From contig JAOZRF010000007.1 in NCBI GenBank assembly GCA_029940245.1, forward strand, positions 1-17,061: a stretch of DNA of 17,061 bases. Direction: 5' to 3'. The notes under the pieces were generated by a model. It had not been told where the DNA came from, ran no database searches, and was given only the letters and a program-made list of their open reading frames with translations. The DNA comes from Desulfobacula sp. (GTDB taxonomy: Bacteria > Desulfobacterota > Desulfobacteria > Desulfobacterales > Desulfobacteraceae). This document shows, piece after piece, positions 1-6,629 of the stretch. The translations under genes and the position numbers were made by a program. Each line of letters starts with the position of its first letter. The first letter of the stretch is position 1.

Positions 1-266
1 TTATTAAAGCCGATTGTGATGAAGGATCTTTCTCATAAGATAACCGGAATACATCGGATATCTTTACTCCATTTTCCAGATCAATTTTGAATTTTATTCT
101 TTAATTTTTTTTTAAACAAAGTAAATTGAGCCCTGCCCACGGGTGTATTTTGTCTATAAGTCCTTCGTTATGCTGGACTGAGAACTATAACGTGAAGCCG
201 TCGCTTTTTGAAAATCCTTTCGGGCACAAGATGTTGTCTCTATATTATTTTTCTTCCAACTCCACA
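1..266. other. Decayed non-coding stretch at the window edge
   Basis: No intact gene is visible. On the minus strand a 33-codon frame stays open from position 100 to the window edge after a stop at 101-103. It has a coding-like residue mix (it reads KIDLENGVKISDVFRLSYEK in its middle) but no in-frame start codon, so it may be the broken 5' part of a gene that continues outside the window. A second minus-strand frame, from about 290 down to about 120, reads like protein (PHLDGEPLNVELEEK) but carries two stops. I recognise neither. The small plus-strand open frame at 126-326 is unsupported. Confidence 0.3.
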
Positions 267-492
267 TTAAGGGGCTCCCCATCTAAATGCGGACAGATCC
301 TCCCTTTGTATATTTTCAATCAATGATTCGACCACTGAATTATCCGAATTCCTGATAATCGCGTCAATCTCTGAAAATCCTGATAGTTGATAGGCCCTCC
401 ATCGTCTTTCCCCTGCAATGATTTGGATTTGGTGATATTTGTTCTACTCGAATTTTTTGAATTGTGTCACGTGACACAATTTTTGTTTTCAT
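267..492 (-). pseudogene. ParB/Spo0J-family partition protein, broken remnant
   Basis: ParB proteins bind centromere-like parS sites and, with ParA, segregate chromosomes, plasmids or phages. On the minus strand an ATG at 490-492, preceded by a GCAGGAAT ribosome binding site, opens a frame reading IQKIRVEQISPNPN, the conserved ParB N-terminal box. About 43 to 45 codons that normally follow (the QPR and LLQPI region) are missing. The protein then resumes in a different frame as QIIAGERRWRAYQLSGFSEI and later VESLIENIQREDLS, the ParB arginine-rich nucleotide-binding box and the NxQREDL box. It ends at a TAA at 267-269 with no helix-turn-helix or dimerisation domain. The gene therefore has an internal deletion plus frameshift near 421-430 and a lost 3' part. 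No parA is visible. It is probably a relic of a plasmid, integrated element or old partition-gene copy. Confidence 0.82.
460..481. repeat. 22-bp perfect palindrome with parS-like core
   Basis: The dyad centres on CACGTG between 470 and 471. Its inner 16 bases, TGTGTCACGTGACACA (463-478), match the widely conserved bacterial parS consensus TGTTTCACGTGAAACA at 14 of 16 positions, and the two differences are symmetric. It lies in codons 4-11 of the ParB remnant; Bacillus spo0J also carries a parS site inside its own coding sequence. The symmetry and the match are seen directly. Function as a ParB site is inferred. Confidence 0.7.
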
Positions 493-827
493 ATTCCTGC
501 CACTCAGTTTAATCATTTAACAATATCCATTAATGGTTTGAATGAATACATATGATTTTAGCATTGCCATTTCTCAGAGAATCACATCCAGAAAAACAAG
601 GATTGAAACTCACATTAAACAAATTGAATATAGAAAAATCTTTGAATTAAACTTGTTATTATAAAAAACACTATAGGGAAATGCCTTTGATTAATGTTAG
701 CAGGAAATAAAATTGAATTTTAACGCCATGATCATCGTGCAGGGGATGGTGATCAACTTAGTCAAAGGCAATAACCGTTCAAAATGTAGGGGAAAAGCGC
801 AATCCCCAGCTAAAGCGCATCATTTTG
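493..827. other. AT-rich intergenic stretch, no gene recognised
   Basis: This stretch separates the ParB remnant from the next coding remnant. I see no open frame with protein-like composition, no tRNA-like fold and no insertion-sequence ends. A short imperfect stem (GGGGA/TCCCC, about 789-807) is the only fold noticed, and it lacks the U-run of a clear terminator. An ATG at 514-516 is in frame with the ParB remnant and is an alternative start for it, but it has no ribosome binding site of its own. Confidence 0.4.
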
Positions 828-1025
828 TTAGCCATTTTTAATGAATTCAGAAATATAAGGTACAATGCTTTCGTGTGACAGTCCTTGTGTATGTCTTGCA
901 AAGTCTTTAGGTCCCGGGACATGATAACTTGCAGATTTAGTATTCCAATCAAAGAAAAAATGCTCCTTAGCATTAAAATTTCTAAAAATAATTATACTGT
1001 TTGGTGTATCTTGTAAATTTGAACG
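828..1025 (-). pseudogene. Unidentified 65-codon coding remnant
   Basis: A minus-strand frame runs from just after a TAG at 1026-1028 to a TAA at 828-830. It contains no ATG, GTG or TTG suited to initiation, yet its residues look strongly protein-like: KEHFFFDWNTKSASYHVPGP, then DFARHTQGLSHESIVPYISE, and a C-terminus FIKNG. It reads like the C-terminal end of a globular protein whose 5' part has decayed, since the same frame upstream shows further stops. I do not recognise the family; the closing helix after a Ser-His pair faintly recalls alpha/beta hydrolase C-termini, but that is only an impression. It lies on the same strand as the other remnants here. The overlapping 64-codon frame at 779-973 is judged a shadow. 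Confidence 0.4.
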
Positions 1026-1127
1026 CTATCCGACCAGATAAATAAAAAAATTTGATTCAAAAGTTCTGTAACAATATTTCAGATATTAGTAAAGATATAA
1101 TTGAGTCCGGTAGAAGCTGCCGAAATG

Positions 1128-1466
1128 TTATTTATTGGAGACAAAAACCATTTTAAAAAACTCAGTTAAAACCGAGCTCTCGTCTTTGCTGATACCGCCT
1201 ACTGATGGAGCATGCTGGATAATTCTGTTCACCAACCTTGAAAATGGGAGGCTTTGTAGATAAACAGAACCGTGACCACTCAAGGTTGCCAGGGATAAAC
1301 CCTTTCCACCAAAAAACATAGATTTCAGGTTTCCAGCCCTTTGAATATCGTAATTAATACCAGGGCTGAAGCCCACAATGCAGCCTGGAACTATTAATAG
1401 TCTGATAAATAATCCAGTATCAATACAAATTATTTTTGTAAAGGAATATTCAAGGGGAATCTTCAA
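1128..1466 (-). pseudogene. AIM24/TIGR00266-family protein, C-terminal fragment
   Basis: The frame encodes 112 residues. From residue 27 onward it matches the C-terminal half of the AIM24 (TIGR00266) family: [16 protein letters not shown], then [19 protein letters not shown], then [15 protein letters not shown]. Complete members are usually around 220-270 residues and form a double beta-sandwich, so roughly the first half is missing. The only initiator is a TTG at 1464-1466, which overlaps the end of the response regulator by 17 nucleotides and has no ribosome binding site. The first 25 residues do not resemble the family. The fragment therefore looks like a 5'-truncated relic, with a junction near 1385-1395. 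Members of this family lack a settled molecular function; the yeast protein AIM24 is mitochondrial. Confidence 0.7.
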
Positions 1467-1848
1467 TAATGTGATTGGATATTGTTTTTTCAGTAAAATG
1501 ATTGATTACCTCAAGCAATTCTTTAATACGATACGGTTTTGGTAAAACAGCATCAAAATTACGCTGGTCAAGCAGCCAGGGAGTACCGGACATTCCCACA
1601 ACCGGAGTTGATTTTTTAATTTTATTTCGCAGGTAATCAAGTACCTGAACACCTGAAATTCCAGCCATCTGGATATCTGTGAGAATGAGACTGTATTCAT
1701 TGTTTTCTATTTTTCGAAGACCTTCTTCACCACTGGCAGCAGTTTCAACAGGATAACCATTTCTTGACAGGATTTTTTCAATTAGATTTAAGATGGATGT
1801 TTCATCATCGATTATAAGAATGGGATTTGATGATGGGCAAGTTTTCAT
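1450..1848 (-). CDS. Single-domain response regulator (receiver only)
   Basis: This 132-residue cytoplasmic protein is a stand-alone CheY-like receiver. It shows the acidic pair D14-D15, the phosphorylated aspartate D58 in LILTDIQM, the switch serine S87 in MSG, and the conserved lysine K104 in LPKPY. No output domain follows. It should accept phosphate from a histidine kinase encoded elsewhere and act by protein-protein contact, but no partner kinase lies nearby. The start is supported by AGGAG about six bases before the ATG at 1848. Its stop overlaps the AIM24-like relic downstream. The C-terminal tail after residue 120 is short and polar. Which pathway it serves cannot be told from the sequence. 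Confidence 0.88.
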   Translation of the reverse strand: MKTCPSSNPILIIDDETSILNLIEKILSRNGYPVETAASGEEGLRKIENNEYSLILTDIQMAGISGVQVLDYLRNKIKKSTPVVGMSGTPWLLDQRNFDAVLPKPYRIKELLEVINHFTEKTISNHIIEDSP

Positions 1849-2066
1849 TATTGCTCCTGTATTTTTTTATTCTGCCTCTTGTCAGAAGTGGAGTTGTTAA
1901 AATTTAAGAAGCAATTATAATTTTTTAGCAGGATTGATCAGGTCAGTCAATAGGTAAAAAACCCTATTTTGCATATAAAATTGAATTTTATTTTTGACTT
2001 TACACTTTGCCTGGTAAAGGGTAGTACATGATGCAGAGAAAAAAACAAGGATTCAGGAGAATAAAA

Positions 2067-3536
2067 ATGACAAACCCGATGGATAATAACGACAGTGATA
2101 GTAAAGGCGAAAATGAGGAAGAAATAAGCTTTGCAGAGCTTTTTGAAGCTTATGATACCAAAATTAGTCATGAACTGAACCAGGGGGATAAGGTTGAGGG
2201 TGAAATTATCTCCATTGGTAGTAACCGAGTCTATATTGATACGGGGACCAAAAGTGACGGAGTGGTTGAAAAAGCAGAACTTTTGGATGAAAACGGTGAA
2301 TTTCTGTATAAAACTGGTGATAAAATAAATCTTTATGTGGTCTCTTTAAGTGAGAGTGAAATCATATTGTCCAAAGCACTTTCCGGGGCTGGACAAGCAG
2401 ATATGCTTGATGATGTATACCGGATGGGAACCCCTGTTGAAGGTAAGGTAACAGGAGTGATAAAAGGTGGTTTTACTGTGGACATTATGGGGAAAAGAGC
2501 GTTTTGTCCTGTCAGTCAGATGGATGTTAAATATGTGGAAAATCAGGAAGAATATGTGGGACGGAATCACCATTTTTTAATAACCCGGTTTGAGGGAGGT
2601 GGAAAAAACATTGTTGTGTCAAGGCGGGAATTGTTGAACCAGGAGATAAAAGAAAAACTAAAACTCTATTTTGAAAAAGTAAAACAAGGAGATGTGGTTC
2701 AGGGTATTGTCACAAGGCTAATGCCTTATGGTGCTTTTGTTGAGCTGATTTCAGGTGTTGAGGGAATGGTCCATATTTCCGAGCTGTCCTGGTCCCGCAT
2801 TGAAAAGCCGGAAGAGGTTATTCAACCAGGGGATGTTATTTCTGTGAAGGTGTTGAAAATAGAAACCTCAGACAAGACGGATATAGTTAAGATTTCCCTG
2901 TCAATGAAACAGGTATCATCCAATCCCTGGGACAATATGGAAAAAGCGTTTAATGTTGGAGACCAGGTGTCTGGAAAAGTGGTCAGACTGACTTCTTTCG
3001 GCGCTTTTGTGGAGATCATCCCGGGCGTGGACGGCCTTGTTCATATCAGCGAGATGAGTCATACCCGAAGAGTTCTTAAGCCCGATGATGTGGTTCAGGC
3101 GGGGGAAATAGTCCAGGTGGTTATCAAATCCATTGATATGGACAGCAGGAGAATTTCATTGAGTATTAAGGATGCCCTGGGTGACCCATGGACCGGTGCT
3201 TCAGCCAGATATGGCCTTGGCTCAATTGTAGAAGGGCGCCTGGAGAAAAAAGAAAAATTCGGTCTTTTCATAAATCTTGAGCCCGGGGTGACAGGATTGA
3301 TGCCATCATCCAACATCAGCAATGCTGCAAACGCCTCGGATTTTGAAAAGTTAAAGCCCGGTGATTCAGTCCAGGTGATGATCCAGGAGGTGGATGAGGA
3401 AAAAAGAAGGCTCACATTGACATCTCCGGATCAAAAAGAGGGCGACAATTGGAAAGAATTTGCAAATATTAAAGAAACAAAATCTATAGGAACCATGGAA
3501 AGCCTTTTTCTTGAGGCAATGAAAAAGAAAAAATAG
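2067..3536 (+). CDS. S1 RNA-binding-domain protein, five S1 repeats (ribosomal protein S1-like)
   Basis: The 489-residue product starts with an acidic low-complexity segment, then ISFAELFEAY, which resembles the S2-docking helix at the N-terminus of E. coli ribosomal protein S1. Five S1 (OB-fold) repeats follow at about residues 38-105, 119-188, 204-281, 293-369 and 383-453. Repeats three and four are the most canonical (YGAFVEL..GVEGMVHISE and FGAFVEI..GVDGLVHISE). The usual proteobacterial S1 has six repeats, so this is either a short S1 or a paralogue that helps ribosomes bind mRNA. I chose ATG 2067 over the in-frame ATG 2028 because CAGGAG lies seven bases before it and 2028 has no comparable site. 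It stands alone, divergent from the response regulator and convergent with the hydrolase, whose stop lies three bases away. Confidence 0.85.
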   Translation: MTNPMDNNDSDSKGENEEEISFAELFEAYDTKISHELNQGDKVEGEIISIGSNRVYIDTGTKSDGVVEKAELLDENGEFLYKTGDKINLYVVSLSESEIILSKALSGAGQADMLDDVYRMGTPVEGKVTGVIKGGFTVDIMGKRAFCPVSQMDVKYVENQEEYVGRNHHFLITRFEGGGKNIVVSRRELLNQEIKEKLKLYFEKVKQGDVVQGIVTRLMPYGAFVELISGVEGMVHISELSWSRIEKPEEVIQPGDVISVKVLKIETSDKTDIVKISLSMKQVSSNPWDNMEKAFNVGDQVSGKVVRLTSFGAFVEIIPGVDGLVHISEMSHTRRVLKPDDVVQAGEIVQVVIKSIDMDSRRISLSIKDALGDPWTGASARYGLGSIVEGRLEKKEKFGLFINLEPGVTGLMPSSNISNAANASDFEKLKPGDSVQVMIQEVDEEKRRLTLTSPDQKEGDNWKEFANIKETKSIGTMESLFLEAMKKKK

Positions 3537-3539
3537 CTG

Positions 3540-4433
3540 TCAGGAATATTTTTTAATAAAATTACCTATTTGTTTAATGGCCTGTCTTCCCTGGGAAAGA
3601 TATTTGGCAAAATAATGCCATACATGGAACATGTCTTTCCAGATTTCCAGTTGGACCATTACCCCGGACCGGGTTAAATTTTCTGCCAGGATTTTTGAGT
3701 CATCAATTAAGACTTCCTGTTCACCCGTTTGAATCAACAGGGGTGTGATTCCTGAAAATTTATTGTTAACAGGGGATATCAAGGGGAGAGATAAGTCCTG
3801 GTCAGTATAAAGGCGGGCCGTTTTTTTCAGGATACTTTGACTGAGCATAGGGTCTTTATCATTGTTTTCAATATGGGATTTATTTTTGCATTCCAGATCA
3901 ATCCAGGGCGAGATCAATGCCGTGCATACGGGTAAGGGGATGCCATTTTTCTGAAGCTCGGATAAAAGGGCAAGACCGAGGCCTGCCCCTGCAGAATCTG
4001 CAACAAGGCTTATCCTGTGAGGATATAAAAAATTATCCACAAGCCATTGATAAACAGTCTTTACATCCATAAGACCTTTTGGATATGGATGTTCCGGGGC
4101 CAGGGCATAGTTGAAAATCAACACTTTTGCATCGGAAGCGATAGCGATTCGTGATGCAAGATCCCTGTGGGAATTTATGGAGCCGGCAATATATCCGCCG
4201 CCATGGATATACATGATGATCCGGTTTTCATTAAAATATAATGGCAAAACCCATTGAGCTTCAATGGAGTCTATATGAAAGGATTTAAGTTTAATGGATT
4301 TATCCGGTCTAAAAGCAAGGGCAGATTTTTCAAGAAGAGTTCTGTATGATTTGATACCAACAGATTCAAAAGAGGGCTGTGTTTTTAAATGCCGCAAAAT
4401 AGCTGATAATATTATTGGATTTTTTTTGTTCAT
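3540..4433 (-). CDS. Alpha/beta hydrolase, hormone-sensitive-lipase family esterase
   Basis: The 297-residue protein belongs to the Abhydrolase_3 (HSL, family IV) esterases. The oxyanion-hole motif HGGGY is at residues 77-81. The nucleophile elbow is D-S147-A-G, with alanine in place of the first glycine of the usual GDSAG. The catalytic acid is probably D244 in VLIDDS, and the catalytic histidine is probably H270 in DMFHVWH. NYALAPEHPYP (109-119) is a family signature. It should hydrolyse short- to medium-chain acyl esters in the cytoplasm; the substrate is unknown. There is no signal peptide. An AAGG about eight bases upstream supports the ATG. It is transcribed away from the HAD phosphatase gene and ends three bases from the S1 gene. 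Confidence 0.88.
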   Translation of the reverse strand: MNKKNPIILSAILRHLKTQPSFESVGIKSYRTLLEKSALAFRPDKSIKLKSFHIDSIEAQWVLPLYFNENRIIMYIHGGGYIAGSINSHRDLASRIAIASDAKVLIFNYALAPEHPYPKGLMDVKTVYQWLVDNFLYPHRISLVADSAGAGLGLALLSELQKNGIPLPVCTALISPWIDLECKNKSHIENNDKDPMLSQSILKKTARLYTDQDLSLPLISPVNNKFSGITPLLIQTGEQEVLIDDSKILAENLTRSGVMVQLEIWKDMFHVWHYFAKYLSQGRQAIKQIGNFIKKYS

Positions 4434-4511
4434 AAAAAGCCTTATTGTTTATCCGTTTAAAAACAGGTATCACATTTTGACGTTAAACCAAATATTTTTT
4501 ATGGGGAATAT

Positions 4512-5363
4512 ATGAAAACAGGGGGAAAATTTTTTATCATTGATTTTGATGGAACCTTATTAAACGATGATAAGACCATTTCTCGTAAAGATATCAGAAC
4601 TCTTGAAATGTTAAGGCGGAAAAAAATTATTACGGCTATTGCAACGGGCCGGTCTGCATATTCTTTTGAAAAGGCTTTAAAGGCTATCGGCATGGCAGAT
4701 GGTTTTTTGCCCATTGATTACCTTATTTTTTCAACGGGTGCCGGCATCATGGAATTTCCAGGGGGCAGACTGATATATCAAAAAGCATTGCCCTATTCAG
4801 ATATTAGAAAAATAGTTGATTACCTGGACCATGGAAAATTTGACTATATGGTACACAAAGCCATACCTGATACCCGCCATTTTTTATATCAATCTTATGG
4901 GCAGGAGAATCCGGATTTTTATGCCAGGCTGGACCTTTACAAAGAATTTGCATTACCGCTTGGGCAAGGGTATTGCCATGAAGATCCAGCCACTGAAGTC
5001 CTGGCAATTATACCGGGCGGAATAGATATGGATTCCCTGGAAATCATCAAAAAGGATTTATCCGGCTTCAGTGTCATTCATGCGACTTCCCCGCTGGACA
5101 AAAAATCATCCTGGATAGAGATCTTTCACAAAAGTGTCTCCAAAAGCCGTGCAGCTTCCTGGCTTGTTAAAAGGCGTGGATTAAACCGCAAGAATGTTCT
5201 TTGCGTGGGAAATGACTATAATGACCATGACCTTCTGTCCTGGTCAGGGAACGGATTTGTTGTGGAAAATGCGCCTGCCGACTTAAAGCAGGTATTTAAG
5301 ACAGTGTCTTCCAATAACCTGTCCGGTGTGTCGGAAGCTGTACAAAAGTCGGGTTGGATATGA
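4512..5363 (+). CDS. HAD-superfamily phosphatase, Cof-type (subfamily IIB)
   Basis: The 283-residue protein has all four HAD motifs: DFDGT (11-15) with nucleophile D11 and acid D13; T45 in ATGR; K211 as the motif III lysine; and GNDYNDHD (233-240) for magnesium binding. The large insert between motifs II and III is the type IIB cap, as in Cof, YidA and sugar-phosphate phosphatases. It should dephosphorylate a small phosphorylated metabolite such as a sugar phosphate or cofactor precursor; the cap does not reveal which one. A GGGGAA seven bases before the ATG supports the start. The ATG at 4501 runs into a stop after four codons. It ends facing pdxJ. Confidence 0.87.
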   Translation: MKTGGKFFIIDFDGTLLNDDKTISRKDIRTLEMLRRKKIITAIATGRSAYSFEKALKAIGMADGFLPIDYLIFSTGAGIMEFPGGRLIYQKALPYSDIRKIVDYLDHGKFDYMVHKAIPDTRHFLYQSYGQENPDFYARLDLYKEFALPLGQGYCHEDPATEVLAIIPGGIDMDSLEIIKKDLSGFSVIHATSPLDKKSSWIEIFHKSVSKSRAASWLVKRRGLNRKNVLCVGNDYNDHDLLSWSGNGFVVENAPADLKQVFKTVSSNNLSGVSEAVQKSGWI

Positions 5364-5383
5364 TTCGTACAGGCAGGAATATA

Positions 5384-5419
5384 TCCTAAATCCTAAAACT
5401 TAAATCCTAAACCCTAAAA
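5384..5419. repeat. Short CCTAAA-type tandem repeat
   Basis: Between the convergent HAD and pdxJ stops lie four imperfect units of (T/C)CCTAAA, at about 5384, 5391, 5405 and 5412, the last two separated by a single base. The array is only about 36 bases long. No coding role is apparent, and I see no stem that would make it a terminator. Confidence 0.6.
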
Positions 5420-5424
5420 CACCA

Positions 5425-6144
5425 TCAAAGTTCGCAAATTAATTGTTTCATATCCCTGACTGCCTGTTCCATACCTGTCAGTATTGATCTTGCAACAATG
5501 CTGTGTCCAATACTGAATTCGCTGATTTCATCAAGTCCCTTAAATGCTTTAACGGAATTGTAGCCAATGCCATGGCCTGCGTTTACCTCAAGTCTTAATT
5601 TGGTTCCGATTTTGGCCGCGTCAACGATTTTTAAAAATTCTTTTTGTTTTCCGGCATTTGTTTTTGCATCGCAAAAAGAACCAGTATGGATTTCAATCAT
5701 ATCTGCATCAATTTTATGGGCAATTTTGATCTGGTCAAGAGATGGGTCAATAAAAATGCAGACATCAATGCCCGCGTTTTTTAAAGTCAAGACAGTCTCC
5801 CGGATATGGCTTTCATGGGTGATCAGATCCAGTCCCCCCTCGGTGCTGATCTCTTCTTTTGTTTCAGGGACAAGGCTGACACTATCAGGTTTGATATCCA
5901 TTGCAATCCCTAACATTTCACTTGTAGCCGCCATTTCCAGTATGAGTTTGGTTTGTACTATTTTTCTCAACAGCCTGACATCTCTTTCCTGGATATGGCG
6001 GCGGTCCCCCCTTAAATGAACGACGATTCCGTCTGCCCCTGCTGTCTCGGCGGCAATGGCCGCTGCAACGGGTTCAGGATAGGTGGCTCCCCTGGCTTCT
6101 CTTAGAGTTGCCACGTGATCTACATTTACAGCTAGTCCAGCCAT
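5425..6144 (-). CDS. pdxJ: Pyridoxine 5'-phosphate synthase
   Basis: PdxJ condenses 1-deoxy-D-xylulose 5-phosphate with 3-amino-2-oxopropyl phosphate to give pyridoxine 5'-phosphate, the last ring-forming step of DXP-dependent vitamin B6 synthesis. The 239-residue length is typical. The family signatures are present: NVDHVATLREAR (7-18), HLRGDRRHI with H43 and R45, the general base E70 in LEMA, EIHTG (151-155), NAGHGIGY with H191, and IGHS (212-215). GGAGGT about eight bases before the ATG supports the start. It is the last gene of the phoH-pgpH-ybeY-pdxJ run, 20 bases after the ybeY stop, so it is probably co-transcribed with it. Confidence 0.97.
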   Translation of the reverse strand: MAGLAVNVDHVATLREARGATYPEPVAAAIAAETAGADGIVVHLRGDRRHIQERDVRLLRKIVQTKLILEMAATSEMLGIAMDIKPDSVSLVPETKEEISTEGGLDLITHESHIRETVLTLKNAGIDVCIFIDPSLDQIKIAHKIDADMIEIHTGSFCDAKTNAGKQKEFLKIVDAAKIGTKLRLEVNAGHGIGYNSVKAFKGLDEISEFSIGHSIVARSILTGMEQAVRDMKQLICEL

Positions 6145-6164
6145 TTGATTTTTACCTCCCTCTT

Positions 6165-6629
6165 TTAAAATACATTCAAGTCTTTATTGGGCTCCAGATT
6201 TCTTAATAACTCAAGAGCTTTTGTTTCCATTATCCGGGCATCATACGGACCTGTTTCATGATCAAACCCCATCAAATGCAAAATGCCGTGGATCAGAAGC
6301 TGGGACATTCTTTCCAAAAATGTGATGTTTGCATCGTCTGCTTCTTTTTGAGCTGTCTCACAGGAAATGACAACATCTCCCAGAAGGCCGGGTGTGATAT
6401 CTGCAAATTGACCTTCCTGCATTGGGAATGCCAGAACATTTGTGGGCTTATCAATTCCCCTGTATGTCTTGTTGAGCCGTTGAATTTGAGTGTTGTCCGT
6501 CATTACCAGGGATATTTCATGGGCTTCACAACCCAAGGCGTTTAAGATGTGTTTTGTCTTTTGCCTGATGGATTCCGATGATATTTTCTTTTTTTGCTGG
6601 TTGTCGATCAGTATTTTTAGATGCGCCAT
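6165..6629 (-). CDS. ybeY: Endoribonuclease YbeY (16S rRNA maturation factor)
   Basis: YbeY is a zinc metalloprotein for 16S rRNA 3'-end maturation and 70S ribosome quality control. The 154-residue product has the signature HGILHLMGFDH (114-124), whose H114, H118 and H124 bind zinc, and the upstream segment RLNKTYRGIDKPTNVLAFP (51-69) conserved in the family. It starts inside the pgpH-like gene, sharing 104 nucleotides with it, and the only ribosome binding site is a weak purine-rich GAAAAAG run within that gene. Translation is probably coupled to pgpH. The phoH-ybeY pairing is widespread in bacteria. Confidence 0.95.
   Translation of the reverse strand: MAHLKILIDNQQKKKISSESIRQKTKHILNALGCEAHEISLVMTDNTQIQRLNKTYRGIDKPTNVLAFPMQEGQFADITPGLLGDVVISCETAQKEADDANITFLERMSQLLIHGILHLMGFDHETGPYDARIMETKALELLRNLEPNKDLNVF

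Noticed and set aside
126..326. 66-codon plus-strand open frame
   Set aside because: It lies opposite the ParB relic and its decayed surroundings, has no ribosome binding site and has low-complexity, unlikely residues.
779..973. 64-codon minus-strand open frame
   Set aside because: The overlapping frame at 828-1025 has much more protein-like composition; this one looks like its shadow.
1975..1992. Repeat of ATAAAATTGAATTTTA also present near 707-723
   Set aside because: The 16-base match is pure AT-rich sequence in two AT-rich gaps, with no flanking similarity, so chance is the simplest explanation.
1994..2022. Possible promoter TTGACT before the S1 gene
   Set aside because: The -35 box is good, but no acceptable -10 box occurs at 16-18 bases.
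4477..4505. TTGACG plus TATGGG as a promoter giving a leaderless HAD mRNA
   Set aside because: The -10 match is only three of six, and it overlaps the apparent ribosome binding site.
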